The notes under the pieces: generated by a model
Database searches by the model: none
What the model was told of the DNA's origin: nothing
Seen by the model: the letters and a program-made list of their open reading frames with translations, nothing else
Translations under genes and position numbers: made by a program
Assembly: GCF_008014675.1 (NCBI RefSeq)
Contig: NZ_VOXD01000018.1
Coordinates: 62,001 to 126,000, forward strand
Length of the DNA stretch: 64,000 nt
DNA from: Neolewinella aurantiaca
GTDB lineage: Bacteria; Bacteroidota; Bacteroidia; Chitinophagales; Saprospiraceae
Reading direction: 5' to 3'
Shown: in pieces, positions 26,926 to 34,603 of the stretch
Position numbering within the stretch: the stretch's first letter is position 1
Layout: every line of letters starts with the position of its first letter

Positions 26926-28404
26926 ATGCGCTACATTCTTCCTTTATTGTTGTTTACCCTCTTTTTTGCCTGCGGCGACACTCCACCACCACCAGCGATG
27001 CCGCCGCTGAGCGACCTCCCGCTGGTACCATTGCCCGTTGAAATTTCGAATTCGGAAGGCTACCTGTACGTTGACCCTGCGGAGGTGATCAATAATGAGG
27101 GCGCAGACGCAGGTGCAGTGGCTTACCTGAAGAGCAAAGAAGTTCCGGCCCTGCCACTGACCACCAACATGGACCCTGCGCTGCGGTTATCCGACGGTGC
27201 CTACTCTCTGCAAATTGCTTCTGAGGGTGTAACAATCACCGCCAAAGACCAGGCCGGTCTCCTCAACGGCGCGATCACTCTGGAGCAGGTTGTGGCCTTC
27301 AGTCCCGACACCGAACGCGGGCTTTTCCTGCCCGCCGGCACCATTACCGATCAGCCCCGCTACGCCTACCGAGGCTATATGCTCGACGTTGCCCGGACCT
27401 TCTTCGGCGTAGATACCGTAAAGCAGGTAATTGACCGCATTTCGACTTACAAGATCAACCATCTCCACCTTCACCTCAGCGACGATCAGGGGTGGCGGAT
27501 CGAGATCAAATCCTGGCCGGGGCTGGCCCAAATAGGAGGTATGTTTGAAGTCGACGGTACCCCCGGAGGTTACTACACGCAGGAAGACTACAAAGAGATC
27601 GTCCGCTATGCAGCGGCGCAGGGCATCACCATCGTGCCGGAAATCGACATGCCCGGGCATACCAATGCAGCCCTGAATGCCTACGCAGAACTCAATCTGG
27701 ACGGTAAGGCCCGCGACCCTTACTTCGGCACCAAAGTGGGCTTCAGTACTTTAGACGCCAACAAAGAAATAACCTACGAATTTATAGACGCGGTGGTCGG
27801 CGAAATCGCCGCCATCACGCCTGGTCCGTACTTCCACATTGGCGGCGACGAAAGCGCCGTTACGCCACACGACGACTACGTGAAGCTGATCCGTCGCGCT
27901 CAGGAAATCGTGATTTCTCACGGTAAGAAATCCATCGGTTGGGACGAAGTCGCCGTTGCCGGCCTGGACGAAGGCTCCATCGCCCAACTCTGGAACCACT
28001 CTGAATACGCCCTAATGGCCAAAAAGGAAGGCAATCAGGTGCTGTTCAGCCCGGCTACCCGCACTTATCTGGATATGCAGTACGACAGCCTGAGCCGGCT
28101 TGGGCTTCACTGGGCAGCCTACATCGAAGTCGATTCCGCTTACCTCTGGGATCCTAAAGCGATGGTAGACGGCATCACCGATGCCGATATCATGGGCGTT
28201 GAAGCACCACTGTGGGGCGAGACTATCCGCAGCATCGAAGACATCGACTACCTCACCTTCCCCCGCCTGCTCGCCCTGGCCGAGGTAGGCTGGACGCCAC
28301 AACCCAAACGCAACTACGAAGACTTCCTGCGGCGCCTGCGGGCACAGCAAACCTGGCTAAAAGAGAAAGGAATCGGAACGTACGATACGCGGGTACTCCG
28401 CTAG
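26926..28404 (+). CDS. Beta-N-acetylhexosaminidase lipoprotein (GH20)
   Basis: 492 residues from the ATG at 26926, which gives a lipoprotein signal (RYILPLLLFTLFFACGD, Cys at residue 17). A GH20b beta-sandwich spans about 30-150, then the GH20 TIM barrel: YRGYMLDVARTFFGVDTVKQVID, HLHLSDDQGWRIEIKSWP, VPEIDMPGHTNAAL and the catalytic pair HIGGDES (D308, E309). It cleaves terminal GlcNAc or GalNAc from chitin oligomers or glycans outside the inner membrane. A weak copy of the dispersed 18-mer lies in the coding region (27099-27116). A hairpin array starts 8 bases after the stop. Confidence 0.93.
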   Translation: MRYILPLLLFTLFFACGDTPPPPAMPPLSDLPLVPLPVEISNSEGYLYVDPAEVINNEGADAGAVAYLKSKEVPALPLTTNMDPALRLSDGAYSLQIASEGVTITAKDQAGLLNGAITLEQVVAFSPDTERGLFLPAGTITDQPRYAYRGYMLDVARTFFGVDTVKQVIDRISTYKINHLHLHLSDDQGWRIEIKSWPGLAQIGGMFEVDGTPGGYYTQEDYKEIVRYAAAQGITIVPEIDMPGHTNAALNAYAELNLDGKARDPYFGTKVGFSTLDANKEITYEFIDAVVGEIAAITPGPYFHIGGDESAVTPHDDYVKLIRRAQEIVISHGKKSIGWDEVAVAGLDEGSIAQLWNHSEYALMAKKEGNQVLFSPATRTYLDMQYDSLSRLGLHWAAYIEVDSAYLWDPKAMVDGITDADIMGVEAPLWGETIRSIEDIDYLTFPRLLALAEVGWTPQPKRNYEDFLRRLRAQQTWLKEKGIGTYDTRVLR

Positions 28405-28411
28405 TGGCCGA

Positions 28412-28536
28412 CGCACGCTCCGCGTGCGAGCGGCCCGCGAACTCTCCGAGTTCGCCCCAGCATTCGCGCCCGGAGGACGCTCAAACCGGGCGCACGTGGA
28501 ACGTGCTTAGGCCGGCTCACGGAGTGAGCCGGGGCC
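28412..28536. repeat. Array of five short hairpins with TCC or GGA loops (copy 1)
   Basis: Hairpins at 28412-28428 (7-bp stem, loop TCC), 28437-28455 (8 bp, TCC), 28466-28480 (imperfect, GGA), 28492-28506 (6 bp, GGA) and 28512-28532 (9 bp, GGA). An alternative larger pairing joins 28466-28473 with 28486-28493. The last 71 bases (28466-28536) recur at 29494-29564 with 67 of 71 identical. It begins just after the stop of the hexosaminidase gene, so it lies in the 3' untranslated region. Confidence 0.75.
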
Positions 28537-28605
28537 GGGTGTTAATGCGTAGCGGCACCATAATAACGGGGAAATAATTATTGTTTCGTTTGAAACCCAC
28601 CTCCT

Positions 28606-29493
28606 ATGTCCAGAACTTATGCCGTTGCGCTCATCTTTGCAATCCTCACTTTATTTGGAGGTCTTTTTTACGGGCAGTACCTGTACTTCATGGAGCGGGA
28701 AGCGGAGGTTTCAACTCGCTATTCTGAAGTACATGAATCGGTGATTACTCAAAAAAGGGACGAAATCCGCTTCTTAGAGAAACAACTTCGTTATCGGTTG
28801 TCTGATGACAGCAAGGCTCGATTCAGACCATTACTTGAAATTTTTGACATAGCGAATGAGGAGGAAATTACATTGACTGACATGTTCAATAAATCCATTG
28901 ACTCCCCTGAGCAAATCACTATTAAGATGTTACGCGATCAAACATCAGCGAGCATTTTATCCGTTTACGACGCCTGGAGTCGTGACCTCGAAGTAAACCA
29001 TCAAATTTACGATTTACGAACAGCTGACTTTGAAGAAAAAGTAAAAAAACTGGAAAAAACAGTTGTTTCAGCTTTAAATAAAATTCAAAACTTCAGGCCC
29101 GTTGATTTTCAGTCTGAGCGAAATGTACTGATGCTCATTTATCTTTCCACTCTTCAGGAAATCTTGAGCGAATTGAGTTGGATGGGCAGTTCATGCGGCT
29201 TGGTTGTAGATCAATATTACCCAGTGATTATTGATCCACTCGACTATCTTGATCCAGCATCTCCAGCCAAAATCCGGATAGGTGTAGGAACTTACGCCTC
29301 GTCCATGAATCCTAAGAACGTCAAGTTGAGCGTTAACGGACAACTCCTGAAAGTTGGATACGATGGCCTTGCGGAATACATAATCCCTTCTCAACCTCGT
29401 GGGAAGCAACGGTTGGAACTCGAATGCGAGATCACAAATCCACTTACTGAAGAAACCCAGCGAGGCTCTAGTACTTATTGGTACAAACGATAA
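28606..29493 (+). CDS. Membrane-anchored GldM-like orphan protein
   Basis: 295 residues. One N-terminal membrane helix (about 5-27), then a long charged helical region (30-190, likely coiled coil in 115-160), and a C-terminal beta domain (200-295). In the last part, YYPVIIDPLDYLDPASPAKI, NVKLSVNGQLLKV and GLAEYIIPSQPRGKQRLELE resemble the periplasmic domains of GldM/PorM, the type IX secretion motor stator; this is from memory and rests on short phrases. True GldM is longer and sits in a gldKLMN operon. This copy is alone, is clearly AT-richer than its neighbours, and is flanked on both sides by copies of the 71-base hairpin array. Signs of transfer are therefore strong, function uncertain. 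Confidence 0.6.
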   Translation: MSRTYAVALIFAILTLFGGLFYGQYLYFMEREAEVSTRYSEVHESVITQKRDEIRFLEKQLRYRLSDDSKARFRPLLEIFDIANEEEITLTDMFNKSIDSPEQITIKMLRDQTSASILSVYDAWSRDLEVNHQIYDLRTADFEEKVKKLEKTVVSALNKIQNFRPVDFQSERNVLMLIYLSTLQEILSELSWMGSSCGLVVDQYYPVIIDPLDYLDPASPAKIRIGVGTYASSMNPKNVKLSVNGQLLKVGYDGLAEYIIPSQPRGKQRLELECEITNPLTEETQRGSSTYWYKR

Positions 29494-29564
29494 GCGCCCG
29501 GAGGGCGCTCAAACCGGGCGCATGCGGAGCGTGCTTAGGCCGGCTCACGGAGTGAGCCGGGGCC
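29494..29564. repeat. Array of three short GGA-loop hairpins (copy 2)
   Basis: Second copy of the 71-base block, beginning at the base after the TAA stop of the GldM-like gene. Hairpins at 29494-29508, 29520-29534 and 29540-29560 each have a GGA loop. Of the four differences from copy 1, a T-A pair in the middle hairpin is replaced by C-G, so pairing is kept. Confidence 0.75.
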
Positions 29565-29596
29565 AAAAAACCAGTAGGTTTTTTAAACTTTATCAT

Positions 29597-29637
29597 TTAG
29601 ACGTTTGTCTAACTATCAAACTAAAGAACTATCTTTA
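29597..29637 (+). promoter_or_regulatory. Candidate SdpR operator and promoter
   Basis: A perfect dyad TTAGAC-N4-GTCTAA (29597-29612) overlaps TTTG (29604-29607), which could be a -33 box; TATCTTTA (29630-29637) is one base off the TAnnTTTG -7 box. The ATG of the ArsR-type regulator follows at 29640. The arrangement suggests autorepression. Confidence 0.5.
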
Positions 29638-29639
29638 TT

Positions 29640-29894
29640 ATGGACGAAGTCTTCAAGGCCCTGAAAGACCCTACCCGCCGCAAAATCCTTCAGCTGCTGA
29701 AACGGGGGAGTATGACCGCCGGAGAGATAGCCGAGGCCTTCGATATTTCCAAGCCCAGTATTTCTCACCATCTGGACTTGCTGAAGCGGGCCGACCTCAT
29801 CACCGTAGAACGCCGTGGCCAGTTCCTGCACCACCACCTCAACACCACCGTTGTCGAAAATCTGCTAGCGTGGGTTATCGACCTCAAAGAATAG
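29640..29894 (+). CDS. sdpR: SdpR/ArsR-family autorepressor
   Basis: 84 residues, a single ArsR-type winged helix: FKALKDPTRRKILQLLKRGSMTAGEIAEAFDISKPSISHHLDLLKRADLITVERRGQFLHHHLNTTVVENLLAW. The compact size, the lack of metal-binding Cys pairs, and the SdpI-like gene that follows after 39 bases all point to the SdpR subgroup, which represses the sdpRI operon and is sequestered by SdpI in Bacillus. A dyad overlapping the likely promoter lies directly upstream. Confidence 0.88.
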   Translation: MDEVFKALKDPTRRKILQLLKRGSMTAGEIAEAFDISKPSISHHLDLLKRADLITVERRGQFLHHHLNTTVVENLLAWVIDLKE

Positions 29895-29933
29895 AATGTC
29901 ACGGGTGCCAAGCCATCCACAAACCCTCCTGTC

Positions 29934-30575
29934 ATGAAAAACATTCATCTGATCACCTCCCTTCTGTTCGTCTTTCTGCCCTTCATCTATCTCGCTTCGA
30001 TCTACGGGGGGTTGCCCGAGCAAATCCCGATTCATTTCGACTGGCGGGGCCAGCCCGACGGCTGGGGGCCTAAGTATATTTTGTGGCTGCTGCCCACAAT
30101 AATGGTTCCGATGGTGATGCTCATTATGGCCGCCATCCAGAAAAAGATTGCGAAGAGAGAAGCGCCCGAAAAGTCACGCGCCATCGGGACCATCACCCTA
30201 ATTTTCGTGTCGCTGATCACCTGCTACATCATTCACGGAGCAGAAGCCGGAAGCTACGCCGGGCTCGGTGGTCTTTCGGTTCTGATGGGTTTATTCTTCG
30301 GAGCGATGGGTAATTACCTGCCGGTTTTACGGAAGAATCCATACATCGGCATTCGGGTACCGCCGACGATGAGCAGCGAAGAAAAGTGGACGAAGACCCA
30401 CCGTTTTGCCGGTCCGTTGTTCCTGCTTGGCGGCGTACTGATGGTTATCAACGGATTGCTTTTGGGAGGAGGGACGGTAACGGTGGTGCTGCTGATAATC
30501 GTTGGCGCCATCACACTGATTCCGGTTGTTTACGCTTACCGCTTGCCCGACGAAGAGGACGGTGACCTTGTTTGA
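29934..30575 (+). CDS. sdpI: SdpI-family membrane protein
   Basis: 213 residues with about six membrane segments. The start (LPFIYLASIYGGLPEQIPIHFDWRGQPDGWGPK) is the DUF1648 module and the later NPYIGIRVPPTMSSEEKWTKTHRFAGPLFLLGGVLM is the SdpI module. In Bacillus SdpI gives immunity to the SdpC toxin and senses it for SdpR. No sdpC gene is seen here, so in this organism the pair may answer to foreign toxins or another envelope signal. It forms an operon with the regulator just upstream. Confidence 0.88.
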   Translation: MKNIHLITSLLFVFLPFIYLASIYGGLPEQIPIHFDWRGQPDGWGPKYILWLLPTIMVPMVMLIMAAIQKKIAKREAPEKSRAIGTITLIFVSLITCYIIHGAEAGSYAGLGGLSVLMGLFFGAMGNYLPVLRKNPYIGIRVPPTMSSEEKWTKTHRFAGPLFLLGGVLMVINGLLLGGGTVTVVLLIIVGAITLIPVVYAYRLPDEEDGDLV

Positions 30576-30636
30576 AGTCAATCGTCCGAACAGCGAACAA
30601 TTTCCTCGTGTTCCCTGCTTTCAAAAAACCTGCTCT

Positions 30637-30653
30637 GCACCGGCGTTCGCGCC
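30637..30653 (+). repeat. Dispersed 18-mer, divergent TT variant
   Basis: GCACCGGCGTTCGCGCC, differing from the consensus outside the variable pair at one position, 20 bases before the hydrolase start at 30673. Confidence 0.5.
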
Positions 30654-30672
30654 TAAAAAATATTTCCTGCTA

Positions 30673-32103
30673 ATGCGTACTTTCTTTACTGTTCTCCTTT
30701 TGCCCTTACTGCTTTCCACGCTCTCTGCTCAGGATATTTCCGGAAACTGGTATACCATTCTCGATGCAATGGGAACCAAACTACCGCTTGGCCTGGAAAT
30801 AAAAGCCGAAGGCGGCGCGTACGCAGGTGCAATGAAAAGCCCTTCGCAAACCAAGGTTAAAATCCCTTTAACCTCGGTTACTTTCGACGGTAAAAAATTC
30901 ACCGCAAAGGAGGCTCAAACGGGGGTAACCATCGACGGTGTACTGAACGGTAAAGAGCTGCGCGGCATTTTCAACCAGGCCAATCAGGATTTCCCCGTTA
31001 TTTTTACCCGCCACCGCCCACAGGCATACCCCATTGAAGAAGGACCGATCACGATAACCGCACGCCCACAGGACCCCGTGGACTTTCCGTACGAACGCTC
31101 TGCGGTCAATTTCCCCGGCGGAGCCGACGGCGTCGTTATCGCCGGCGAGCTCACCATGCCGGCAAAAGGCAAACCTAAAGCCGCCATTGTGCTCGTTTCC
31201 GGTTCCGGCCCTCAGGACCGCAACGCTTACCTGGGCAGCCAAATCAACCACAGCCCTTTTCTGGTGCTCAGCGATTACCTGACCCGCAAGGGCTACGCAG
31301 TGCTGCGCTACGACGACCGGGGTGTAGGTGAGTCTACCGGGGAATTCCGCTCCGCTACTTCCGATGATTTCGCCCTCGACGCAACCGCCGCCGTAGCGTA
31401 CCTGCGCTCCCTCAAAGAGCTAAAGAAGGTTCCCATCGGCGTTGCCGGACATTCCGAAGGCGGCATGATTGCTCCCGTTGTTGCCTCCCGGGATGAAGAA
31501 CTCGATTTCGTTATCCTCATGGCCGCTCCCGCTGTATCCATCGACAGCCTCATGCTGGAACAACGCCGCCAGGTCGGCCTCTCGATGGGACAACCCGAAA
31601 TGCTTATCCGCCGCGACGAACCCACCCTGCGCGCCGCCTACGCCTGGATCAAAGACAACCCGGACCTCAGCCAGGAAGATTACGTTGAAGGTCTTTACGG
31701 AGTATTCGAAGAACAATTGAAGAACCTGCCCCCGGCGTTGCAGAAAAGCATCGTCGATCCCCGTGCGTTCAACGCACAATACGTAAAACCACTTTCGTCG
31801 CCCTGGATGCGCCGCTTCATCGCCTTTGAGCCAAAAGATTTCCTGAGCCAACTTTCGATTCCCGTACTCGCCATCAATGGCCTGCTGGACACCCAGGTGG
31901 ATGGCATGACGAACCTCAATGCGATCGCAGAGACGATGGCCATTAACGGCAATAAAGACGTAACAATCACGCCCCTGCTTGGTCTCAACCACCTGTTTCA
32001 GCCCGCCGAAACAGGAAGCCCTACTGAATACGGCACCATCGAAGTAACCTTTGACCCAACGGCGCTGGAAGCCATTGGAAGATGGTTGGACGAACGGTAT
32101 TAA
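30673..32103 (+). CDS. Secreted alpha/beta hydrolase
   Basis: 476 residues from the ATG at 30673, giving a signal peptide (RTFFTVLLLPLLLSTLSAQ); a longer frame from 30526 overlaps sdpI and lacks it. Residues 20-125 form a beta-rich N-terminal domain (ISGNWYTILDAMGTKLPLGLEIKAEGGAYAGAM). An alpha/beta-hydrolase domain follows: VLVSGSGPQDRN (oxyanion loop), RYDDRGVGES, VAGHSEGGMIAP with nucleophile S261, INGLLDTQV for the acid and LGLNHLFQ for the His. It resembles the S9-like/EstA hydrolases found in Bacteroidota. It should act on ester or peptide bonds in the periplasm; substrate unknown. Confidence 0.87.
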   Translation: MRTFFTVLLLPLLLSTLSAQDISGNWYTILDAMGTKLPLGLEIKAEGGAYAGAMKSPSQTKVKIPLTSVTFDGKKFTAKEAQTGVTIDGVLNGKELRGIFNQANQDFPVIFTRHRPQAYPIEEGPITITARPQDPVDFPYERSAVNFPGGADGVVIAGELTMPAKGKPKAAIVLVSGSGPQDRNAYLGSQINHSPFLVLSDYLTRKGYAVLRYDDRGVGESTGEFRSATSDDFALDATAAVAYLRSLKELKKVPIGVAGHSEGGMIAPVVASRDEELDFVILMAAPAVSIDSLMLEQRRQVGLSMGQPEMLIRRDEPTLRAAYAWIKDNPDLSQEDYVEGLYGVFEEQLKNLPPALQKSIVDPRAFNAQYVKPLSSPWMRRFIAFEPKDFLSQLSIPVLAINGLLDTQVDGMTNLNAIAETMAINGNKDVTITPLLGLNHLFQPAETGSPTEYGTIEVTFDPTALEAIGRWLDERY

Positions 32104-32247
32104 ACGCTGCTTTTTCCGGGTCGCTCTTAATTGCGCTTCCTCACCGGTAGCCAACCTAAGCGGGTTTATGTTTCCCTGGTGACCAACGTGGAAATTGATT
32201 CATCCAAATTCCAAGTGGGGTGTTGATTACCGTAAGCCCCTCTTAAG

Positions 32248-33174
32248 ATGAATGAATCGACCAACAGCCACATACCGCTCCTGTCTACCATTACCGAGTT
32301 CTACCGGGCATTCGGTATCGGGACGCCGCAGTCTGACCAGTTTTCGGTTATGCGGATCGAAGACCAGCCGATGGACAAACGGAGATTGATGCCTCTCTTT
32401 CGAAGCAACTTCTACCGTTTAATTCTCTTTACGTCTCCCGGTGTCGAATTCATGGACAGCGGGCGCAAGCTGTCCTCCAGCGGCAACTCGATGTACTTTG
32501 CCTATCCGGGAAAACTTGAGAGCTGGCAAGTGATCGCTCCGGTTGTTCATGGTTACGCGATTTGCTTCACCGCAGAGTTTGCCCAGTTGGATCCTCAGGC
32601 GGGGGATTTTGCGACCCGCTTCCCTTTCTTTCGTTTCGATACCGACAACCTCAGCCATTTCTCTGCGCCGGAGAGCGAACCCCTCGAAACGACTGCGGAA
32701 CTGATGCTGGCCGAGATCAAAAATCCTACCGCAGAACGTTTCGACATCCTGAAGCACCTCCTGCACATCTACCTCCTCCAGAGCAGGCGTTTGTTCAAGG
32801 AATGTGAAGACTGCAAATCTGCCGAAGATCAGCGCGCCGCGCTCGTTCACGCGCGGTTCCTTTCCGCCATCGATAACCAGTTGGAACGGATAGCCAGGGG
32901 ATTATCCGATGAGCAACCAACCGTAGCCAGTATTGCGGCCGAACTGAACCTGCACCCGAGCTACCTCAACGATCTGCTAAAAAAACTTACCGGGAGCACT
33001 GCCTCCTCCATCATCCAGCGCAAGATCATTCTTGAAGCGAAAAGCTACCTGCAAAACACCGAGTTACAGGTAGCCGAAGTTGCTTACCAATTGGGCTTCA
33101 CCTCCGCCAATTACTTTTCCCGCTACTTCAAACAGCACGCCGGTTCTACCCCTAACAGTTTTCGGCGAGCCTGA
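32248..33174 (+). CDS. AraC-family transcriptional regulator
   Basis: 308 residues. The N-terminal 170 residues form the cupin-like effector domain (LILFTSPGVEFMDSGRKLSSSGNSMYFAYPGKLESWQ). The C-terminal 100 residues have the paired AraC HTH: PTVASIAAELNLHPSYLNDLLKKLTG and VAEVAYQLGFTSANYFSRYFKQHAGSTPNSFR. A CxxC pair (CEDCKS) lies between the domains. It stands 130 bases upstream of the RND efflux operon in the same direction, and regulators in this position usually control that operon. Confidence 0.92.
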   Translation: MNESTNSHIPLLSTITEFYRAFGIGTPQSDQFSVMRIEDQPMDKRRLMPLFRSNFYRLILFTSPGVEFMDSGRKLSSSGNSMYFAYPGKLESWQVIAPVVHGYAICFTAEFAQLDPQAGDFATRFPFFRFDTDNLSHFSAPESEPLETTAELMLAEIKNPTAERFDILKHLLHIYLLQSRRLFKECEDCKSAEDQRAALVHARFLSAIDNQLERIARGLSDEQPTVASIAAELNLHPSYLNDLLKKLTGSTASSIIQRKIILEAKSYLQNTELQVAEVAYQLGFTSANYFSRYFKQHAGSTPNSFRRA

Positions 33175-33304
33175 TTTTTTCGCCTATCTGTGATATGTGC
33201 ATATTCTGCTTGAATACGTCCTACCGCAATGAGAGAGAACGCCACCACCTTTGCATGCTCAGGAGCCAACCACTCCGTCTCATTTGTAACTAACCACAAG
33301 CAAA

Positions 33305-34495
33305 ATGTCTAAACGTACCAAAACCTTCATTTCTGTAGGGGGAATATTTGCCATATTGGCAATAGCCGTTTTTTTCTTTATTTCCGCTGCCGGGCCCAAG
33401 TCTCAACCAGCAACTACTGCACCACCTCCCAAACCCGTAGAATTCGTTAACCCAACCATCGATACCATTCAGAGTTGGGATGAATATTCCGGCCGTTTCG
33501 AGGCCAGCCAGCGGGTAGATGTCCGTGCCAGAGTTGGTGGTTTTATCGACCGCGTTCATTTCCGCGATGGTCAAATCGTAAAAAAAGGTCAGGTCTTGTA
33601 TACCATTGATCAACGTCCGTTTCAGATTGAAGTAGACCGCGCAAAAGCCGATCTTTTACAGGCCAGAACTGCATTGTTGCAATCGGAAAACAATTTTAGC
33701 CGTGTTGAAAACCTGAAGGAATCCGGAGCGGTATCTCTGGAGGAGTACGATCAGCGCGAGCAAGCCGTTTCGGTGGCGCGGGCGCAGGTGCAAAGTATGG
33801 AAACCAGGGTCAGAGCCGCAGAGCTGGAACTGAGCTGGACTCAGGTAAAAGCCCCCATCACCGGTCGTATAAGCCGGGATTTAGTCAACGCCGGCAATAT
33901 TGTCAGCGGTGGAAATTCCAACGCTACCGTCCTGACATCTATTGTGGCAACGAGTCCGTTGTACTTCTACTTCTCCGTTCCGGAAGATGACTACCTCCGG
34001 TACGCACGGCAGGCGCCAGGCTCTGGCCACAGCGGTTCGGTTCCCGTACGGGTAGAACTGGCCGACGAGAATGGGTTCTCACATACCGGCTCCGTGGATT
34101 TTGTAAACAATGAAGTAAACCGCAGTACGGGCGCTATGCAGTTCCGCGCTACGTTCAAAAACGACGATGGTTTGCTGGAGCCAGGCCTCTACGGCCGGGC
34201 TCAGTTCCTGAGTCGCCCCGACTACCCGGCAACCATGATACCGGACAAAGCGATTGGTACAAACCAAACCGTAAAATTTGTCTACACCATTGGCGCAGAC
34301 TCTACCGTACAGGTAACCCCCATCGAGCCCGGACGCCTCTACAAAGGCAGTGAGCGGATCGTCACCTCCGGTCTTGCGCCCGACGCGCGGGTGATAACCT
34401 CCAACCTCGGTGCAATTGCACCGGGCATGAAGGTTGCGCCACGCAGCACTGCTTCTTCATCCACCTCCCCTGCACCTGCGGCCGCGCTAAAATAG
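33305..34495 (+). CDS. RND efflux periplasmic adaptor (membrane fusion protein)
   Basis: 396 residues. Signal or anchor at 8-28, a proline-rich linker, then the adaptor order: biotinyl-lipoyl half (RVDVRARVGGFIDRVHFRDGQIVKKGQVLYTID), alpha-hairpin (KADLLQARTALLQSENNFSRVENLKESGAVSLEEYDQ), second lipoyl half (TQVKAPITGRISRDLVNAGNIVSGG), beta-barrel and membrane-proximal domain. It bridges the inner-membrane pump to the outer-membrane channel. First gene of the tripartite operon. Two copies of the dispersed 18-mer occur in the gene, one of them forming the last codons (PAPAAALK). Confidence 0.95.
   Translation: MSKRTKTFISVGGIFAILAIAVFFFISAAGPKSQPATTAPPPKPVEFVNPTIDTIQSWDEYSGRFEASQRVDVRARVGGFIDRVHFRDGQIVKKGQVLYTIDQRPFQIEVDRAKADLLQARTALLQSENNFSRVENLKESGAVSLEEYDQREQAVSVARAQVQSMETRVRAAELELSWTQVKAPITGRISRDLVNAGNIVSGGNSNATVLTSIVATSPLYFYFSVPEDDYLRYARQAPGSGHSGSVPVRVELADENGFSHTGSVDFVNNEVNRSTGAMQFRATFKNDDGLLEPGLYGRAQFLSRPDYPATMIPDKAIGTNQTVKFVYTIGADSTVQVTPIEPGRLYKGSERIVTSGLAPDARVITSNLGAIAPGMKVAPRSTASSSTSPAPAAALK
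33773..33790 (-). repeat. Dispersed 18-mer, CC variant, inside the adaptor gene
   Basis: Minus strand GCACCTGCGCCCGCGCCA. It is read on the plus strand as part of VARAQVQ in the alpha-hairpin region, where such a sequence may also arise by chance. Confidence 0.5.
34472..34488 (+). repeat. Dispersed 18-mer at the 3' end of the adaptor gene
   Basis: GCACCTGCGGCCGCGCT, coding APAAAL just before the stop codon of the adaptor; the last base departs from the consensus. Confidence 0.65.
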
Positions 34496-34603
34496 TCCTG
34501 CCCGAATAGCCTGAGCTACGGCTTGGAAGAACTTCACCGACCGGCGGTGAACGGCCTTAACCATGCCTGTTCCCAACGGATTACCGGACCAAAAAACTAA
34601 CCA

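Noticed and set aside
32104-32247. Palindromic operator in the spacer before the AraC gene
   Set aside because: The apparent GGAAATT/AAATTCC symmetry fails when complemented; no dyad is left.
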